From contig DXYF01000001.1 of assembly GCA_019415945.1 (NCBI GenBank), positions 30,278-94,277 of the forward strand: DNA of 64,000 bases. Reading direction: 5' to 3'. Within the stretch, counting starts at the first letter, position 1; each line of letters starts with the position of its first letter. The translations under genes and the position numbers were made by a program. Below the pieces are notes generated by a model. It worked only from the letters and a program-made list of their open reading frames with translations. It did no database searches and was not told the DNA's origin. Source of the stretch: Clostridiales bacterium. Lineage in GTDB: Bacteria > Bacillota > Clostridia > Oscillospirales > Acutalibacteraceae. Below are positions 9,166-18,101 of this stretch, piece after piece.

Positions 9166-10216
9166 TCAATCTCCTCCTGCCGAAAACAATATAAAAAACG
9201 GGGATTACCACTGCACATATGAAAGTAAGCACATTAAACACAAAAGCGTCTGTGAGCAGTTTCTTTACACCGTCAAAGCTGTACGCAGAGATAAACAGAA
9301 TAAATATCAGCAAAGCAAATACACCTGCAAACGGAAGCGAGCCTGATTTTGAGGTACAGCGGCATATACAGGCAAGTGCAAGCGATATTACCAAAAAAAC
9401 CGAAAGCAGTGAGCTTGACAAAAAGAAGCTGTCGAGTCCTCCGATACTCTCAAAATGAGCCGTTTTCGAGAGCAAAAAAGCACTGTATTCCTGTGCGTGT
9501 GCGTAACTGCCCAAAGCAAATACCGCAAAAAACAAGAACAATCCGAATAATACGGCACCTATAATCAGAGTAATGACTATATGCTTTGAGTGAAAGTTTT
9601 TTATACTTCCAGACAAAACCGAAAAAAATACAGCGATAAATGCAGGCGTTACAAAAAACGATGTGGTGTTTACAAAATCGCTTTTATTACCGCTAAACGA
9701 AAAATCCGAAGCGTTTATTTCCAAATTAGAAATATTACCCGAAAAAATTACGACAAAAGCAACAATAGAAAATGCAAATATGAATATTGAACACCGAGCT
9801 ATTGCATTTGCACCCTTGCAGGCGGCATAAACTGCAACTGCCAAAAGTATTAACGCAACGGCATATATATTTGCTTCACTGTTAATTCTTTTTGAGAACA
9901 TATCGGAGTACTTGAGCAAAAAATATTCGGCTGTATATACAAAATATATGCAGTAAAACGCCGAAACAAAAATAACCGCAGACGGAGTTTTTTTATTGGC
10001 GTAGGATATAAATCCGAGGTCTGTTTTGCTCTTTATTACGGCTGACGGAATAAAGAACAGTCCCGCAATTAAAAAGCCGATAAAAATTGACAGCAAGGAA
10101 AACAAAAAAGACGAATTTTTCGAAAAATCAGACGCTTCAAGCAAAATAACCGAGCTTAGGGTCAACAGCAATACAAGCATAAGACGCTTTGAGGGAAATT
10201 TAATTTTTGTCAGCAT
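9158..10216 (-). CDS. GerB-type spore germination permease
   Basis: 352 residues with about ten hydrophobic segments, matching the amino-acid-permease-like GerAB subunit of germinant receptors that sits in the spore inner membrane. The longest frame starts two codons earlier (10222), but that ATG abuts the GGAGG; the ATG at 10216 has it 6 nt away and is preferred. It overlaps the preceding gene by 17 nt, so the operon is tightly coupled. Confidence 0.75.
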   Translation of the reverse strand: MLTKIKFPSKRLMLVLLLTLSSVILLEASDFSKNSSFLFSLLSIFIGFLIAGLFFIPSAVIKSKTDLGFISYANKKTPSAVIFVSAFYCIYFVYTAEYFLLKYSDMFSKRINSEANIYAVALILLAVAVYAACKGANAIARCSIFIFAFSIVAFVVIFSGNISNLEINASDFSFSGNKSDFVNTTSFFVTPAFIAVFFSVLSGSIKNFHSKHIVITLIIGAVLFGLFLFFAVFALGSYAHAQEYSAFLLSKTAHFESIGGLDSFFLSSSLLSVFLVISLALACICRCTSKSGSLPFAGVFALLIFILFISAYSFDGVKKLLTDAFVFNVLTFICAVVIPVFYIVFGRRRLNV

Positions 10217-11669
10217 ATACATCCTCCGTTTCGGGGAATTTTTGCACCTTTATGGTGTGCCTTGAAAGCTTTTTCCAGTTTGCACGAATAAATACATCTC
10301 TCATACTTCTTATTGAAAACGGTGCAAGAGATGACATATAGGGAACTCCGAGTGAAGTTTTTGAACACATATTAATCAGCACAATGCAGGCGGCAAGCAC
10401 TATTCCCCACAGCCCGAAAATTCCGCCGATAATTATATAGGAAAATCTAAGCACTGTTATCGGAGGATACAAGGACGCCGTAACATAGCTGCAAATTGCG
10501 GCTGTTGCTATAACCATCAGCGTTGATGAGCTTATAAAGCCCGCACTTACGGCACTCTCGCCTATTACAAGTGCTCCAACGATGCTGACGGCGTGTCCCA
10601 GCGGTTTAGGAATACGCAATCCCGCTTCACGCATTATTTCATATACAAAAGTTATTATCAACGCCTCAAGCGTCACGGAAAGCGGCGTTGCCGAGAGCGA
10701 CTCTGCCGTTTTTATTAGCAGTCCCGTCGGGAAATATTCGGGATGATACTGTGCAAAAGCCGTGTAAACACCGGGCAGGAACACGGCAATTATAAACGAA
10801 AGGTATTTTAATATTCTTATAAACGCCGCGTAATAGGGACGGTTTGAGTAGTCGTCAACGCTTTGAAACTCCTCGACAAACAGGTGGGGTAAAATTATAA
10901 CGGCAGGTGTACCGTCAATGAGGATTGCCACTCTTCCCTCTGCAAGCTTTCCGCAGACGGTATCGGGCCGCTCCGAAATTCCCACACCCGAAAAAATCGA
11001 CATTGAACCTTTGTCCTCAAGATAATCGTTGAGATAACCCGAAGCAAGCAGATTTTTAAGGTCGCTTTTGTTAAGCCTTGAACGAATTTCATCAAGTATT
11101 TCGGGCGATACGCTTTTTTGCAGGTAGCAAAGCATAAGCTGTGTTTGCGATTCTTCGCCCACCGTAACCATTTCAAACACAAGGTCGGGATTTTTTATTC
11201 TTCTTCGTATCAGCGTCATATTGATTCGCAAAGGCTCGGTAAATCCCTCTCTTGAACCTCTTTGGACAACCTCGCTTTCAGGCTCGCTCACGCTTCGAAA
11301 CGAAAATCCCTGAACGCCGATTGCAAGCATTCTGTCCGTGCCGTCAAGTGCAAGGATTGCAAATCCCGATGTTGAAAACATTATCGCTTCATCAAAGGTA
11401 TTAAATTCAACAATTTCGCTGGATGTCAGAACCGACTGTTTAATTTCGTCAAAAATTTCGTCAGCCGAACCGTCCGAGAAACTGTGAGCAAGGAGAGGAT
11501 TGATTATTGACAGAGCAATTATCTCCTTGCTGCACATACCCTCTATTGTAATAATAGCCGCCTTTCTCGGCTTTTGGGACGGAATTACCATATCCCGCAC
11601 GGTAAAATCGGCGGAGGATGCGAACATTTTTTTGAGTGTATCTATATTGCTTTTTAATGAGCTGTTCAT
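10200..11669 (-). CDS. GerA-type spore germination protein
   Basis: 489 residues, typical of GerAA. The N-terminal soluble half carries family features such as GFAILALDGTDRMLAIG, SVSEPESEVVQRGSREGF and ILIDGTPAVIILPHLFVEEFQ. The C-terminal part has about five membrane segments (from PYYAAFIRILKYLSFIIAVF) and LRIPKPLGHAVSIVGALVIG. The family forms the ligand-sensing subunit of germinant receptors. It heads a three-gene operon with the permease and lipoprotein. The ribosome-binding site is AACGGTGAT before ATG. Confidence 0.9.
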   Translation of the reverse strand: MNSSLKSNIDTLKKMFASSADFTVRDMVIPSQKPRKAAIITIEGMCSKEIIALSIINPLLAHSFSDGSADEIFDEIKQSVLTSSEIVEFNTFDEAIMFSTSGFAILALDGTDRMLAIGVQGFSFRSVSEPESEVVQRGSREGFTEPLRINMTLIRRRIKNPDLVFEMVTVGEESQTQLMLCYLQKSVSPEILDEIRSRLNKSDLKNLLASGYLNDYLEDKGSMSIFSGVGISERPDTVCGKLAEGRVAILIDGTPAVIILPHLFVEEFQSVDDYSNRPYYAAFIRILKYLSFIIAVFLPGVYTAFAQYHPEYFPTGLLIKTAESLSATPLSVTLEALIITFVYEIMREAGLRIPKPLGHAVSIVGALVIGESAVSAGFISSSTLMVIATAAICSYVTASLYPPITVLRFSYIIIGGIFGLWGIVLAACIVLINMCSKTSLGVPYMSSLAPFSIRSMRDVFIRANWKKLSRHTIKVQKFPETEDVYADKN

Positions 11670-11684
11670 AATATCACCGTTATT

Positions 11685-11713
11685 TATTGTAAACAGAGGT
11701 TAAATTTTTATTC
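11685..11713 (-). promoter_or_regulatory. Possible sigma-G-like promoter of the ger operon
   Basis: Minus strand: GAATA (11709-11713) fits the sigma-G -35 pattern GMATR, followed after 17 bp by TACAATA (11685-11691), which matches 5 of 7 positions of CATNMTA. gerA operons are sigma-G-dependent in Bacillus, so the placement is sensible, but the -10 is imperfect. Confidence 0.25.
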
Positions 11714-11760
11714 GGAAGAATATGTTAAAGCTTTTTGCAAATATTAGTAACGGTGATGAT

Positions 11761-12432
11761 ATGGTTATAACTGTTTTGAGAACTATACTGCTTTATGCAT
11801 TCGTTGTGCTTGCCGTAAGGCTTATGGGAAAGCGGCAAATAAGTGATATGCAGCCGAGCGAACTTGTAATTACGCTGATAGTATCGGACATTGCGTCTAT
11901 TCCGATGCAAAACACTTCGCAGCCGCTTCTGAGCGGAATTGTACCTGTGCTTGTGCTTGTTGCTTTGGAAATACTTGCAAGTATTCTGATGATGAAAAGC
12001 GGAAAGTTTCACAGACTTATCTGCGGAAATCCCGTTGTGGTTGTCCGTGACGGAAAAATTCTGCAAAGCCAGATGAAAAGGCTGAGGCTGACGACGGAGG
12101 ATTTATGCGTACAGCTTCGTCAGCAAAATGTTTTTTCACTTGAGGATGTTCAGTACTGCATTGTGGAAACAAACGGCATGGTAAGCGTCCTTGAAAAGCC
12201 GCAACGCAGAAAGCCGAGTGCGGACGACCTGGGAATTAAAATATTTGATAATAAAATTGAAACCGTCGTTGTAAGCGACGGTCAGATTTTAAACAACTCC
12301 CTTGAGCTGTGCGGCAAAAAAGCGGATGATATTTATAATATACTCAAAAGGGAAAGTACAAGACTTAAGGATATATTTATTATGACGCTTGACGGAACGG
12401 GAAAATATAATATCATTTTAAAGGACAGTTAG
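11761..12432 (+). CDS. YetF-like (DUF421) membrane protein
   Basis: 223 residues. N-terminal membrane segments and the conserved sequence VRLMGKRQISDMQPSELVITL define the DUF421/YetF family, followed by a soluble domain (GKFHRLICGNPVVVVRDGKI, RLTTEDLCVQLRQQNVFSLEDVQYCIVE). The frame opens at 11722, but the start at 11761 is chosen because it fits the family N-terminus and is preceded by AACGGTGAT, the same ribosome site used by the divergent gerA-type gene. Spore-forming Firmicutes have several such proteins; biochemical role unknown. The DUF4363 gene follows with a 1-nt gap. Confidence 0.85.
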   Translation: MVITVLRTILLYAFVVLAVRLMGKRQISDMQPSELVITLIVSDIASIPMQNTSQPLLSGIVPVLVLVALEILASILMMKSGKFHRLICGNPVVVVRDGKILQSQMKRLRLTTEDLCVQLRQQNVFSLEDVQYCIVETNGMVSVLEKPQRRKPSADDLGIKIFDNKIETVVVSDGQILNNSLELCGKKADDIYNILKRESTRLKDIFIMTLDGTGKYNIILKDS

Positions 12433-12433
12433 T

Positions 12434-12814
12434 ATGAAAAGAATATATATATCTTTTTTGTTTATAATCATTGTATTTGTCTTTGCCGCCGCACAGCTCG
12501 GATATGTGAGCGGCAAAGCGGATATTTTTATTTCCATGATAGAGCAAAGCGACAAGCTTATGAGAAAAAGCGAATTTGAAGAGGCAATAAACCTGTGCGA
12601 AACGATTGAACAGGACTGGTACGATACCGCCAAAAGCATTGATATGCTGCTGATACACGATTATGTTGACGCAATAGGTCTTAATATTTCAAAGATGAAG
12701 GTGTATGCGGAAAATTGCAGTGTTGATATGTACTTTGCCGAAAGCGACACCGCAAAAAAAGAACTCGCTTCCATAAAAGAAAGCGAGTATCCGTCGATTG
12801 AAAATATCCTGTAA
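12434..12814 (+). CDS. DUF4363-type small membrane-anchored protein
   Basis: 126 residues with one N-terminal hydrophobic anchor (about 5-25) and a helical extracytoplasmic domain. Small proteins of this kind (DUF4363) recur directly downstream of DUF421 genes in Clostridia, and here the ATG lies 1 nt after that gene's stop. Function unknown; probably acts with the upstream protein. The last 35 bp of coding sequence contain an 8-bp perfect hairpin, and the gene converges on znuB with only 28 bp between. Confidence 0.7.
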   Translation: MKRIYISFLFIIIVFVFAAAQLGYVSGKADIFISMIEQSDKLMRKSEFEEAINLCETIEQDWYDTAKSIDMLLIHDYVDAIGLNISKMKVYAENCSVDMYFAESDTAKKELASIKESEYPSIENIL

Positions 12815-12842
12815 TATAAAGTAAGTAATTTCAGATTAGCTT

Positions 12843-13673
12843 TTAGCTTTTGAGTCTGAACGCTCTTGTCCGTATTGCCTCGATAATCCAAAAAATCAAA
12901 AACACACAGGCGTTTACAATAACTACGCTTGCACCTGTCGGTGTGTCAAGCGAATAAGAAGCACACATTCCGATAAAAAAGCACAATACGGAGAGAACAC
13001 CCGAGCAAAGGATAACGGACTTAAACTTTTTGCACACCCTCATAGAGGACAATGCAGGGAAAATTATCAGTGCGGATATAAGCAGAGTGCCCATTATTCT
13101 CATTCCGATTACTATCGTAAGTGCGGTCAGCAGGGAAATAACCGTGTTATACGCCCCTGTTTTGAGTCCCGTTGCCTTTGAAAAGCTCTCGTCAAAGGTA
13201 ACGGCAAAAATTTTATTGTAAAACAAAATGAAAATCGAGATTACAGCTACGGCAAGCACGGCACACATAATCGCGTCGGCATTTGAAGTTGCAAGAATAC
13301 TTCCGAACAAATACGAATTGAGGTCTGTATTAACTCCCGAAATACTCACGCACACAACTCCTATTGCAAGTGCCGTGCTTGAAATTATGGCAATGGCGGC
13401 GTCGCCGTTGATTTTGCTGTTTTCCGAAAGTCTGAGCAATAAAAACGCCGCAACAACAATTACGGGAACGGCAACCTGCAAAGGTGCAAGATTTAAAGAC
13501 GCCGCAACGGCAAGCGAGCCGAAGCCGACATGAGAAAGCCCGTCGCCTATCATTGAATAGCGTTTAAGCACAAGCGTTACCCCTAAAAGTGCCGCACAAA
13601 GGGACACGAGCACGCCTACAATGAATGCTCTTATTATAAAATTATACGAAAACATTTCTGCAAGAATATCCAT
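12843..13673 (-). CDS. znuB: Zinc/manganese ABC transporter permease
   Basis: 276 residues with about eight membrane helices of the ABC-3 permease family (MGDGLSHVGFG-type segment reading YSMIGDGLSHVGFGSLAVA near 40-58, and MRIMGTLLISALIIFPALSS near 196-215). Moves divalent metal, most likely zinc given the His-rich binding protein encoded upstream. It starts 3 nt after znuC ends and is the last gene of znuA-znuC-znuB. Confidence 0.88.
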   Translation of the reverse strand: MDILAEMFSYNFIIRAFIVGVLVSLCAALLGVTLVLKRYSMIGDGLSHVGFGSLAVAASLNLAPLQVAVPVIVVAAFLLLRLSENSKINGDAAIAIISSTALAIGVVCVSISGVNTDLNSYLFGSILATSNADAIMCAVLAVAVISIFILFYNKIFAVTFDESFSKATGLKTGAYNTVISLLTALTIVIGMRIMGTLLISALIIFPALSSMRVCKKFKSVILCSGVLSVLCFFIGMCASYSLDTPTGASVVIVNACVFLIFWIIEAIRTRAFRLKS

Positions 13674-13676
13674 ATT

Positions 13677-14414
13677 TTAAAGCACCTCCGCTGATTTGTG
13701 ACGGCAGTCATCGCAGGGGCAATCGGTAATCATAAACTTTTTGCCCACATCGGAATGGAGATACTGATGTGCCGTGCCGTAAAAATAGTTCTTTCCGGAG
13801 AGATGAAGAATTTTTGACGCGTTATTCACCGCCGAAGTTACATCGTGCGATACCATAATTATCGTGATGCCGCTTTTGTTAAGCTTTTTGATAAGAGCAT
13901 ACATTTCCGTTGCCGCCTTTGGGTCAAGACCCGTTACAGGCTCATCGAGTATCAAAAGCTTATGGGTTGCACACAAAGCCCTTGCAAGCAGTGCTCTCTG
14001 CTTTTGACCTCCCGAAAGCTCCCTGAAGCACCTCTTGCGAAGTGAATAAACTCCCGTAAGCTCCATATTTTTCGCGGCAGTTTCCTTTTGCTCTCGTGAA
14101 TAAAAAAGAGTATGCTTTTTATTAAGACAGCCCGAAAGCACCACTTCGCTTACAGAGGCGGGAAAATCCTTTTGCAAAATCGTCTGCTGAGGCAGATACC
14201 CTATTTCATTTTGCTTTAAGCCGCAGCCGTATAAAACAGAACCGCTCTGAACAGGCAAAAGTCCCAGCAGACACTTCATCAGCGTTGTTTTGCCGGACCC
14301 GTTTTCGCCCACGATGCATACATAATCGCCCTCGTCAATTTTTATATTTATATCTGACAAAACAGTTTTGCCCTCATAGCCCATATAAGCGTTTTTAATT
14401 TCTATAAGTGCCAT
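13677..14414 (-). CDS. znuC: Zinc ABC transporter ATP-binding protein
   Basis: 245 residues. Walker A GENGSGKTTL, signature LSGGQKQRALLARAL, Walker B LLILDEP and the switch His in VSHDV are all present. The ATG overlaps the znuA stop as TGATG, with AAAGGAGG 9 nt upstream. The extreme C-terminus has a small cysteine cluster, ITDCPCDDCRHK, preceded by several His; this could be an accessory metal-sensing or metal-handling tail. Confidence 0.92.
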   Translation of the reverse strand: MALIEIKNAYMGYEGKTVLSDINIKIDEGDYVCIVGENGSGKTTLMKCLLGLLPVQSGSVLYGCGLKQNEIGYLPQQTILQKDFPASVSEVVLSGCLNKKHTLFYSREQKETAAKNMELTGVYSLRKRCFRELSGGQKQRALLARALCATHKLLILDEPVTGLDPKAATEMYALIKKLNKSGITIIMVSHDVTSAVNNASKILHLSGKNYFYGTAHQYLHSDVGKKFMITDCPCDDCRHKSAEVL

Positions 14415-15409
14415 CAGTTCAAAGCCTCCTTTAGTGCCGCCTTGTTTTGTTCCATCAAAGAAATATAAGTTTCGCCGTTTTCAAACTCTTCCTTTGTAAT
14501 GTTATGACATGAGGTAAACCGCAGGGTTTTTGCCCCCGTGTCCTCCGAAATAAGCTGTGCGGTCTTTCCGTTTGAAAATTCAAGATAAAATACAACCGGC
14601 ACGCAATTATCTCTTACAAAATCTATCATATGTGTTACCGCTGATATACTCGGCTCGGTTTCGCTGCTGCATCCGGGGAAAACAGCATAGCAGTCAAGCG
14701 AGTAATCCGTGGCAAAATATAAAAACGGAAAACGGTCGCCGAAAACAACCGTATTTCTTTTTGCGTTTTTTACTACATCGTATATTTCCGTGTCAAGCTT
14801 TTGAAGCTTTGAAATATACCTGTCTTTATTCTCGGTATAAACCGATTCATTCTCCCCGTCGCAGGAAACAAGCACATTGTAAATTTCTTCAGACAGCATT
14901 TGGGCGTTTTTCACCGATGTCCAAATATGCTCATCATATTCGTCCGAATGGTCATGTTCCGATTCAGAACCGTGGTCATGCTTTTCACTTGCATTGTCGT
15001 CCTGCTCGTCGCTCTGCCTTACGCCTTGCTCTCTAAGCAAAGGGACATAGTCCATCATCTTCATAACTTTAATGTTTTTATTATCAACGGACCCAAGCAC
15101 CTTGTCCACCCATTCGTCACTCTCTCCGCCGTTATAAATAAAAATGTCGCAGTTTTCGATTGCCACAATATCGGACGGAGACGGCTCATAGCTGTGCGGC
15201 TCACTTCCCGGTGAAAGCAGCATTTTAACATCTGCACATTCACCCGAAAGATTGCGGGCAAAGTCATAGTAAGGAAATATTGTCGTTACAACACTTAGCT
15301 TATCGCCGTCTTTGCCTTCAGAAGCCGAATTATCGGAACATGAGCAGATTAAAAGCGGGATAAAAGACGCAAGTAGCAGCGACATTAAAAATGAAATATA
15401 TTTTTTCAT
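14414..15409 (-). CDS. znuA: Zinc-binding lipoprotein of ABC transporter
   Basis: 331 residues. Lipoprotein signal with Cys24 (LICSCSDN). The cluster A-I fold of metal-binding proteins is recognisable: TTIFPYYDFARNLSG, GSEPHSYEPSPSDI, NGGESDEWVD. A His/Asp/Glu-rich loop at about 141-163 (EKHDHGSESEHDHSDEYDEH) is typical of zinc-specific members rather than manganese ones. First gene of the znuACB operon. A strong terminator for secF lies immediately before its ribosome site (CGGAGAAAAATTA), so how the operon is transcribed is an open point. Confidence 0.9.
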   Translation of the reverse strand: MKKYISFLMSLLLASFIPLLICSCSDNSASEGKDGDKLSVVTTIFPYYDFARNLSGECADVKMLLSPGSEPHSYEPSPSDIVAIENCDIFIYNGGESDEWVDKVLGSVDNKNIKVMKMMDYVPLLREQGVRQSDEQDDNASEKHDHGSESEHDHSDEYDEHIWTSVKNAQMLSEEIYNVLVSCDGENESVYTENKDRYISKLQKLDTEIYDVVKNAKRNTVVFGDRFPFLYFATDYSLDCYAVFPGCSSETEPSISAVTHMIDFVRDNCVPVVFYLEFSNGKTAQLISEDTGAKTLRFTSCHNITKEEFENGETYISLMEQNKAALKEALN

Positions 15410-15422
15410 TAATTTTTCTCCG

Positions 15423-15470
15423 AAAAAAAAGGGCTACGCAGAATGTAACAACTCTGAACGCAACCCCTTT
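15423..15470 (-). terminator. Rho-independent terminator after secF, abutting the znuA leader
   Basis: Minus strand: AAAGGG(G)TTGCGT pairs with GCGTAGCCCTTT (12 pairs with one bulge and some G-U), followed by eight T. It begins 11 nt after the secF stop and its T-run ends 9 nt before the CGGAG of znuA, so the hairpin may also act as an attenuator of znuACB. Confidence 0.65.
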
Positions 15471-15481
15471 AGTTTTAATTA

Positions 15482-16489
15482 TTATTTTGATATTTTCTTT
15501 GCTTTTTTGTGTTTTTGCCACATTACCCAAAGCGGACCTGCAATACAAATTGAAGAATAGCAGCCCGAGATGATACCTATCATCATAGGAAGTGCAAAGG
15601 ACTGTACAGAAGTAATATTAAAGAACAGAGCAACAATGTAGACAATCAAAATTGCTAACAAAGTAGTAACAGATGTCATAATTGTTCTTTTAATTGTCTT
15701 TGTACAGCTAAGGTTAAATACCATTGCAATATCTGACTTGCTGCCGAGAATTTTTCTTTCTTCACGCACACGGTCATAAATAACGATTGTATCGTTAAGA
15801 GAATAACCGAGAATCATAAGAACTACGGCGATGAAGTTAGAATCAATCGGCATCTGGAATATAACATACAGAAAATAAATCATAGCAACATCGTGGAACA
15901 ATGCAACGAGTGCCATAACACCTGCGGAAAGACCGCCGATTTTCTTAAATCTGATTGTTACATACAAAACCATGAGTATAGATGCAATAACAACGGCTGT
16001 AATACACTTGAGAAGGAAGTTAAAGCCCATTGACGCATCTACTGAATTTGATTCAAGACAAACAAAACTGTTGTCGGGATACTGCTGCTGCAAATCCTTT
16101 TCAAGCTGCTGCTGAATTTCAGTAGCTACCGCATCGTTGCCTGAAAACTGTACCGTAACATTATTGCCCGAATTTCCCATAATATCAGTTGAGAACGAAG
16201 CTGTAATATTATCGGTTGTTTTTTCCTGAATAAAGCCGTAAAGCTCATTTTGGTCGATTTCTCCGCTGTAGCTGAAGCGGAGAGTTGCACCGCCCGTAAA
16301 CTGAATATCAAGGGTTGTGCCGAAAATAAAGTTGCAGATGATGCCGATAACAATAACGGCGATTGATATACCGAAAAATATTTTTTTCTTTCCGATAAAA
16401 TCAATAATTCTTTTGCCGTGGTTATATTTTTCGCTTACCTGCTCAACGGTCATCTGTGAATTTGCTTTATTCTGAACATCATTTGTCAT
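15482..16489 (-). CDS. secF: Protein translocase subunit SecF
   Basis: 335 residues with six predicted membrane helices. The periplasmic/extracellular loop after helix 1 holds FTGGATLRFSYSG, and the C-terminal half contains MILGYSLNDTIVIYDRVREE, the RND-like SecF signature. With SecD it uses proton or sodium motive force to help late stages of Sec export. The frame is open from a TTG at 16504, but the ATG at 16489 with GGAGGTG 8 nt upstream is the likely start; it overlaps secD by 11 nt. Confidence 0.95.
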   Translation of the reverse strand: MTNDVQNKANSQMTVEQVSEKYNHGKRIIDFIGKKKIFFGISIAVIVIGIICNFIFGTTLDIQFTGGATLRFSYSGEIDQNELYGFIQEKTTDNITASFSTDIMGNSGNNVTVQFSGNDAVATEIQQQLEKDLQQQYPDNSFVCLESNSVDASMGFNFLLKCITAVVIASILMVLYVTIRFKKIGGLSAGVMALVALFHDVAMIYFLYVIFQMPIDSNFIAVVLMILGYSLNDTIVIYDRVREERKILGSKSDIAMVFNLSCTKTIKRTIMTSVTTLLAILIVYIVALFFNITSVQSFALPMMIGIISGCYSSICIAGPLWVMWQKHKKAKKISK

Positions 16490-17888
16490 TCTTAGCACCT
16501 CCAAACAACCATTTCTTACGCAGGAATTTGAAGCCCGCTACACTTCTGAGCATTACTCTTGTGAGGAATACACCCATAATAAAGTTGGAAATAACACCGA
16601 CAAGAAGAGTAAAGCCGAATGAGTAAATTGTACCTGTTGTGGATTCGCCGAAAATAACCGACAAAATGTTGGACGGACCGAACACAAGCATAAGTATAAT
16701 AGAAACGATAACGACAGTCATATTACCGTCGATAATAGCGGAGAGAGAATTCTTTGTACCTCTGTCCAAAGCTCCGTCAAGAGTTCTGCCCGCTTTAATT
16801 TCTTCCTTAATACGCTCAGCCGTAATTACATTACAGTCAACGCCCATACCAATTGACAGGATAAGACCCGCAACACCGGGCAGCGTCATTGTAAACGACG
16901 GGATAGTTGTAAAATATCCCGAAATAGCCGCGATTGAAAGACCCATCTGACCCAAAAGCGATATAACTGCAATAAAGCCGGGCAAACGGTAGAATATAAT
17001 CATAATCAAAGCTATAACGATAAATGCGATAACGCCGGCATATCCCATTGCTACGAGTGAATTTTCACCGAGCGTTGCACTGATACTACCGTTGCTCACT
17101 GTTTCAAGCTGGAACGGCAACGCACCTGCACTGATTTTGTTTGCAAGGTCGGTTGCTTCTTCAGCAGTAAAGTCGCCCTCGATAACAGCCTTGCCGTCGG
17201 TAATAGCCGCATTAACTGTCGGTGCCGAAAGCATTATGTCATCCATCCATATAGAAATGGTCTGGTTTATGTACTGACTTGTAATCTCGCCGAAGGTTTC
17301 TGCACCCTCATCGGTAAATTCAAGACTTACAACATACTTCGGCGTACTGCCCTCTTCCTGAGTTACGCTTGCAGTTGCCGATTTAACGGCAGAACCGTCC
17401 ATAAGTATGTTTTCCGTGTCGCCTGTAGGCGTTTTGTAAACAGGCTGTCCGTCAGAACCGATTTCAGTATCTGCGTACTCCTGTCCGGGACGGAAAGTAA
17501 GCTTTGCGGTTGATGAAATCTCTTCTATTGCTTCTACTGCGTTTTGCTCTTCGTCATCAGACTTCCAAGGGAAACGAACGATAATTCTGTCGCTGTTTTT
17601 ATCAGCGTACAGCTCATAGTCAGTGATACCCTGTGAAATCATACGAAGCTCAATGATTGACTTAGCAGATTCTAACTGCTCATCAGTAGCGTCATAGTTA
17701 TCAGCAGGCTTAAATGTTGCTTCAACACCGCCCCTGATGTCAATTCCCCATCGAATATCGCCGATGCCTTTTAATACTGTGTTTTTGTTGTCGCCCGTGT
17801 AGTAGGATACTCCGAAAATCGCAGTAAAGGAAAAGGCAAGTATCAGCAAAGCAACAATGAAGAACATAGGCTTTGGAACTCTTTTCAT
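16479..17888 (-). CDS. secD: Protein translocase subunit SecD
   Basis: 469 residues. N-terminal helix, then DIRWGIDIRGGVEATF (family D1 motif), a large extracytoplasmic domain, and five more helices with LPGVAGLILSIGMGVDCNVI and AERIKEEIKAGRTL. The extracytoplasmic domain is the shorter Gram-positive type. Forms the SecDF complex with the overlapping downstream secF. A GGAGG lies 10 nt before the ATG; a long hairpin occupies the leader. Confidence 0.95.
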   Translation of the reverse strand: MKRVPKPMFFIVALLILAFSFTAIFGVSYYTGDNKNTVLKGIGDIRWGIDIRGGVEATFKPADNYDATDEQLESAKSIIELRMISQGITDYELYADKNSDRIIVRFPWKSDDEEQNAVEAIEEISSTAKLTFRPGQEYADTEIGSDGQPVYKTPTGDTENILMDGSAVKSATASVTQEEGSTPKYVVSLEFTDEGAETFGEITSQYINQTISIWMDDIMLSAPTVNAAITDGKAVIEGDFTAEEATDLANKISAGALPFQLETVSNGSISATLGENSLVAMGYAGVIAFIVIALIMIIFYRLPGFIAVISLLGQMGLSIAAISGYFTTIPSFTMTLPGVAGLILSIGMGVDCNVITAERIKEEIKAGRTLDGALDRGTKNSLSAIIDGNMTVVIVSIILMLVFGPSNILSVIFGESTTGTIYSFGFTLLVGVISNFIMGVFLTRVMLRSVAGFKFLRKKWLFGGAKNDK

Positions 17889-17931
17889 GCCTTTGAAACC
17901 TCCGAAAAATAATTGTCTGAAAATGTATGCA

Positions 17932-17983
17932 GAAAAATAACTCTGTTATCATACAATTTTGTAGACATAACAGAGTTATTATA
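17932..17983 (-). terminator. Long perfect hairpin between the aminotransferase gene and secD
   Basis: Arms at 17937-17949 and 17967-17979 are a perfect 13-bp inverted repeat (ATAACTCTGTTAT), and the 17-nt loop can form a further TACAA/TTGTA stem. On the minus strand it is followed by TTTTTCTG, so it most likely ends the upstream aminotransferase transcript. It lies about 50 nt before secD and could also shape the secDF leader. Confidence 0.6.
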
Positions 17984-18101
17984 AGATTTTTTTTAAAAAA
18001 TGTCAATGGATACGATAATATTTAATAAAAAAATATTTTAAATTGACAAAAATATATACTATTAGGAAGAAAATGAAATAAATCTATTATTTTTATTTAC
18101 C

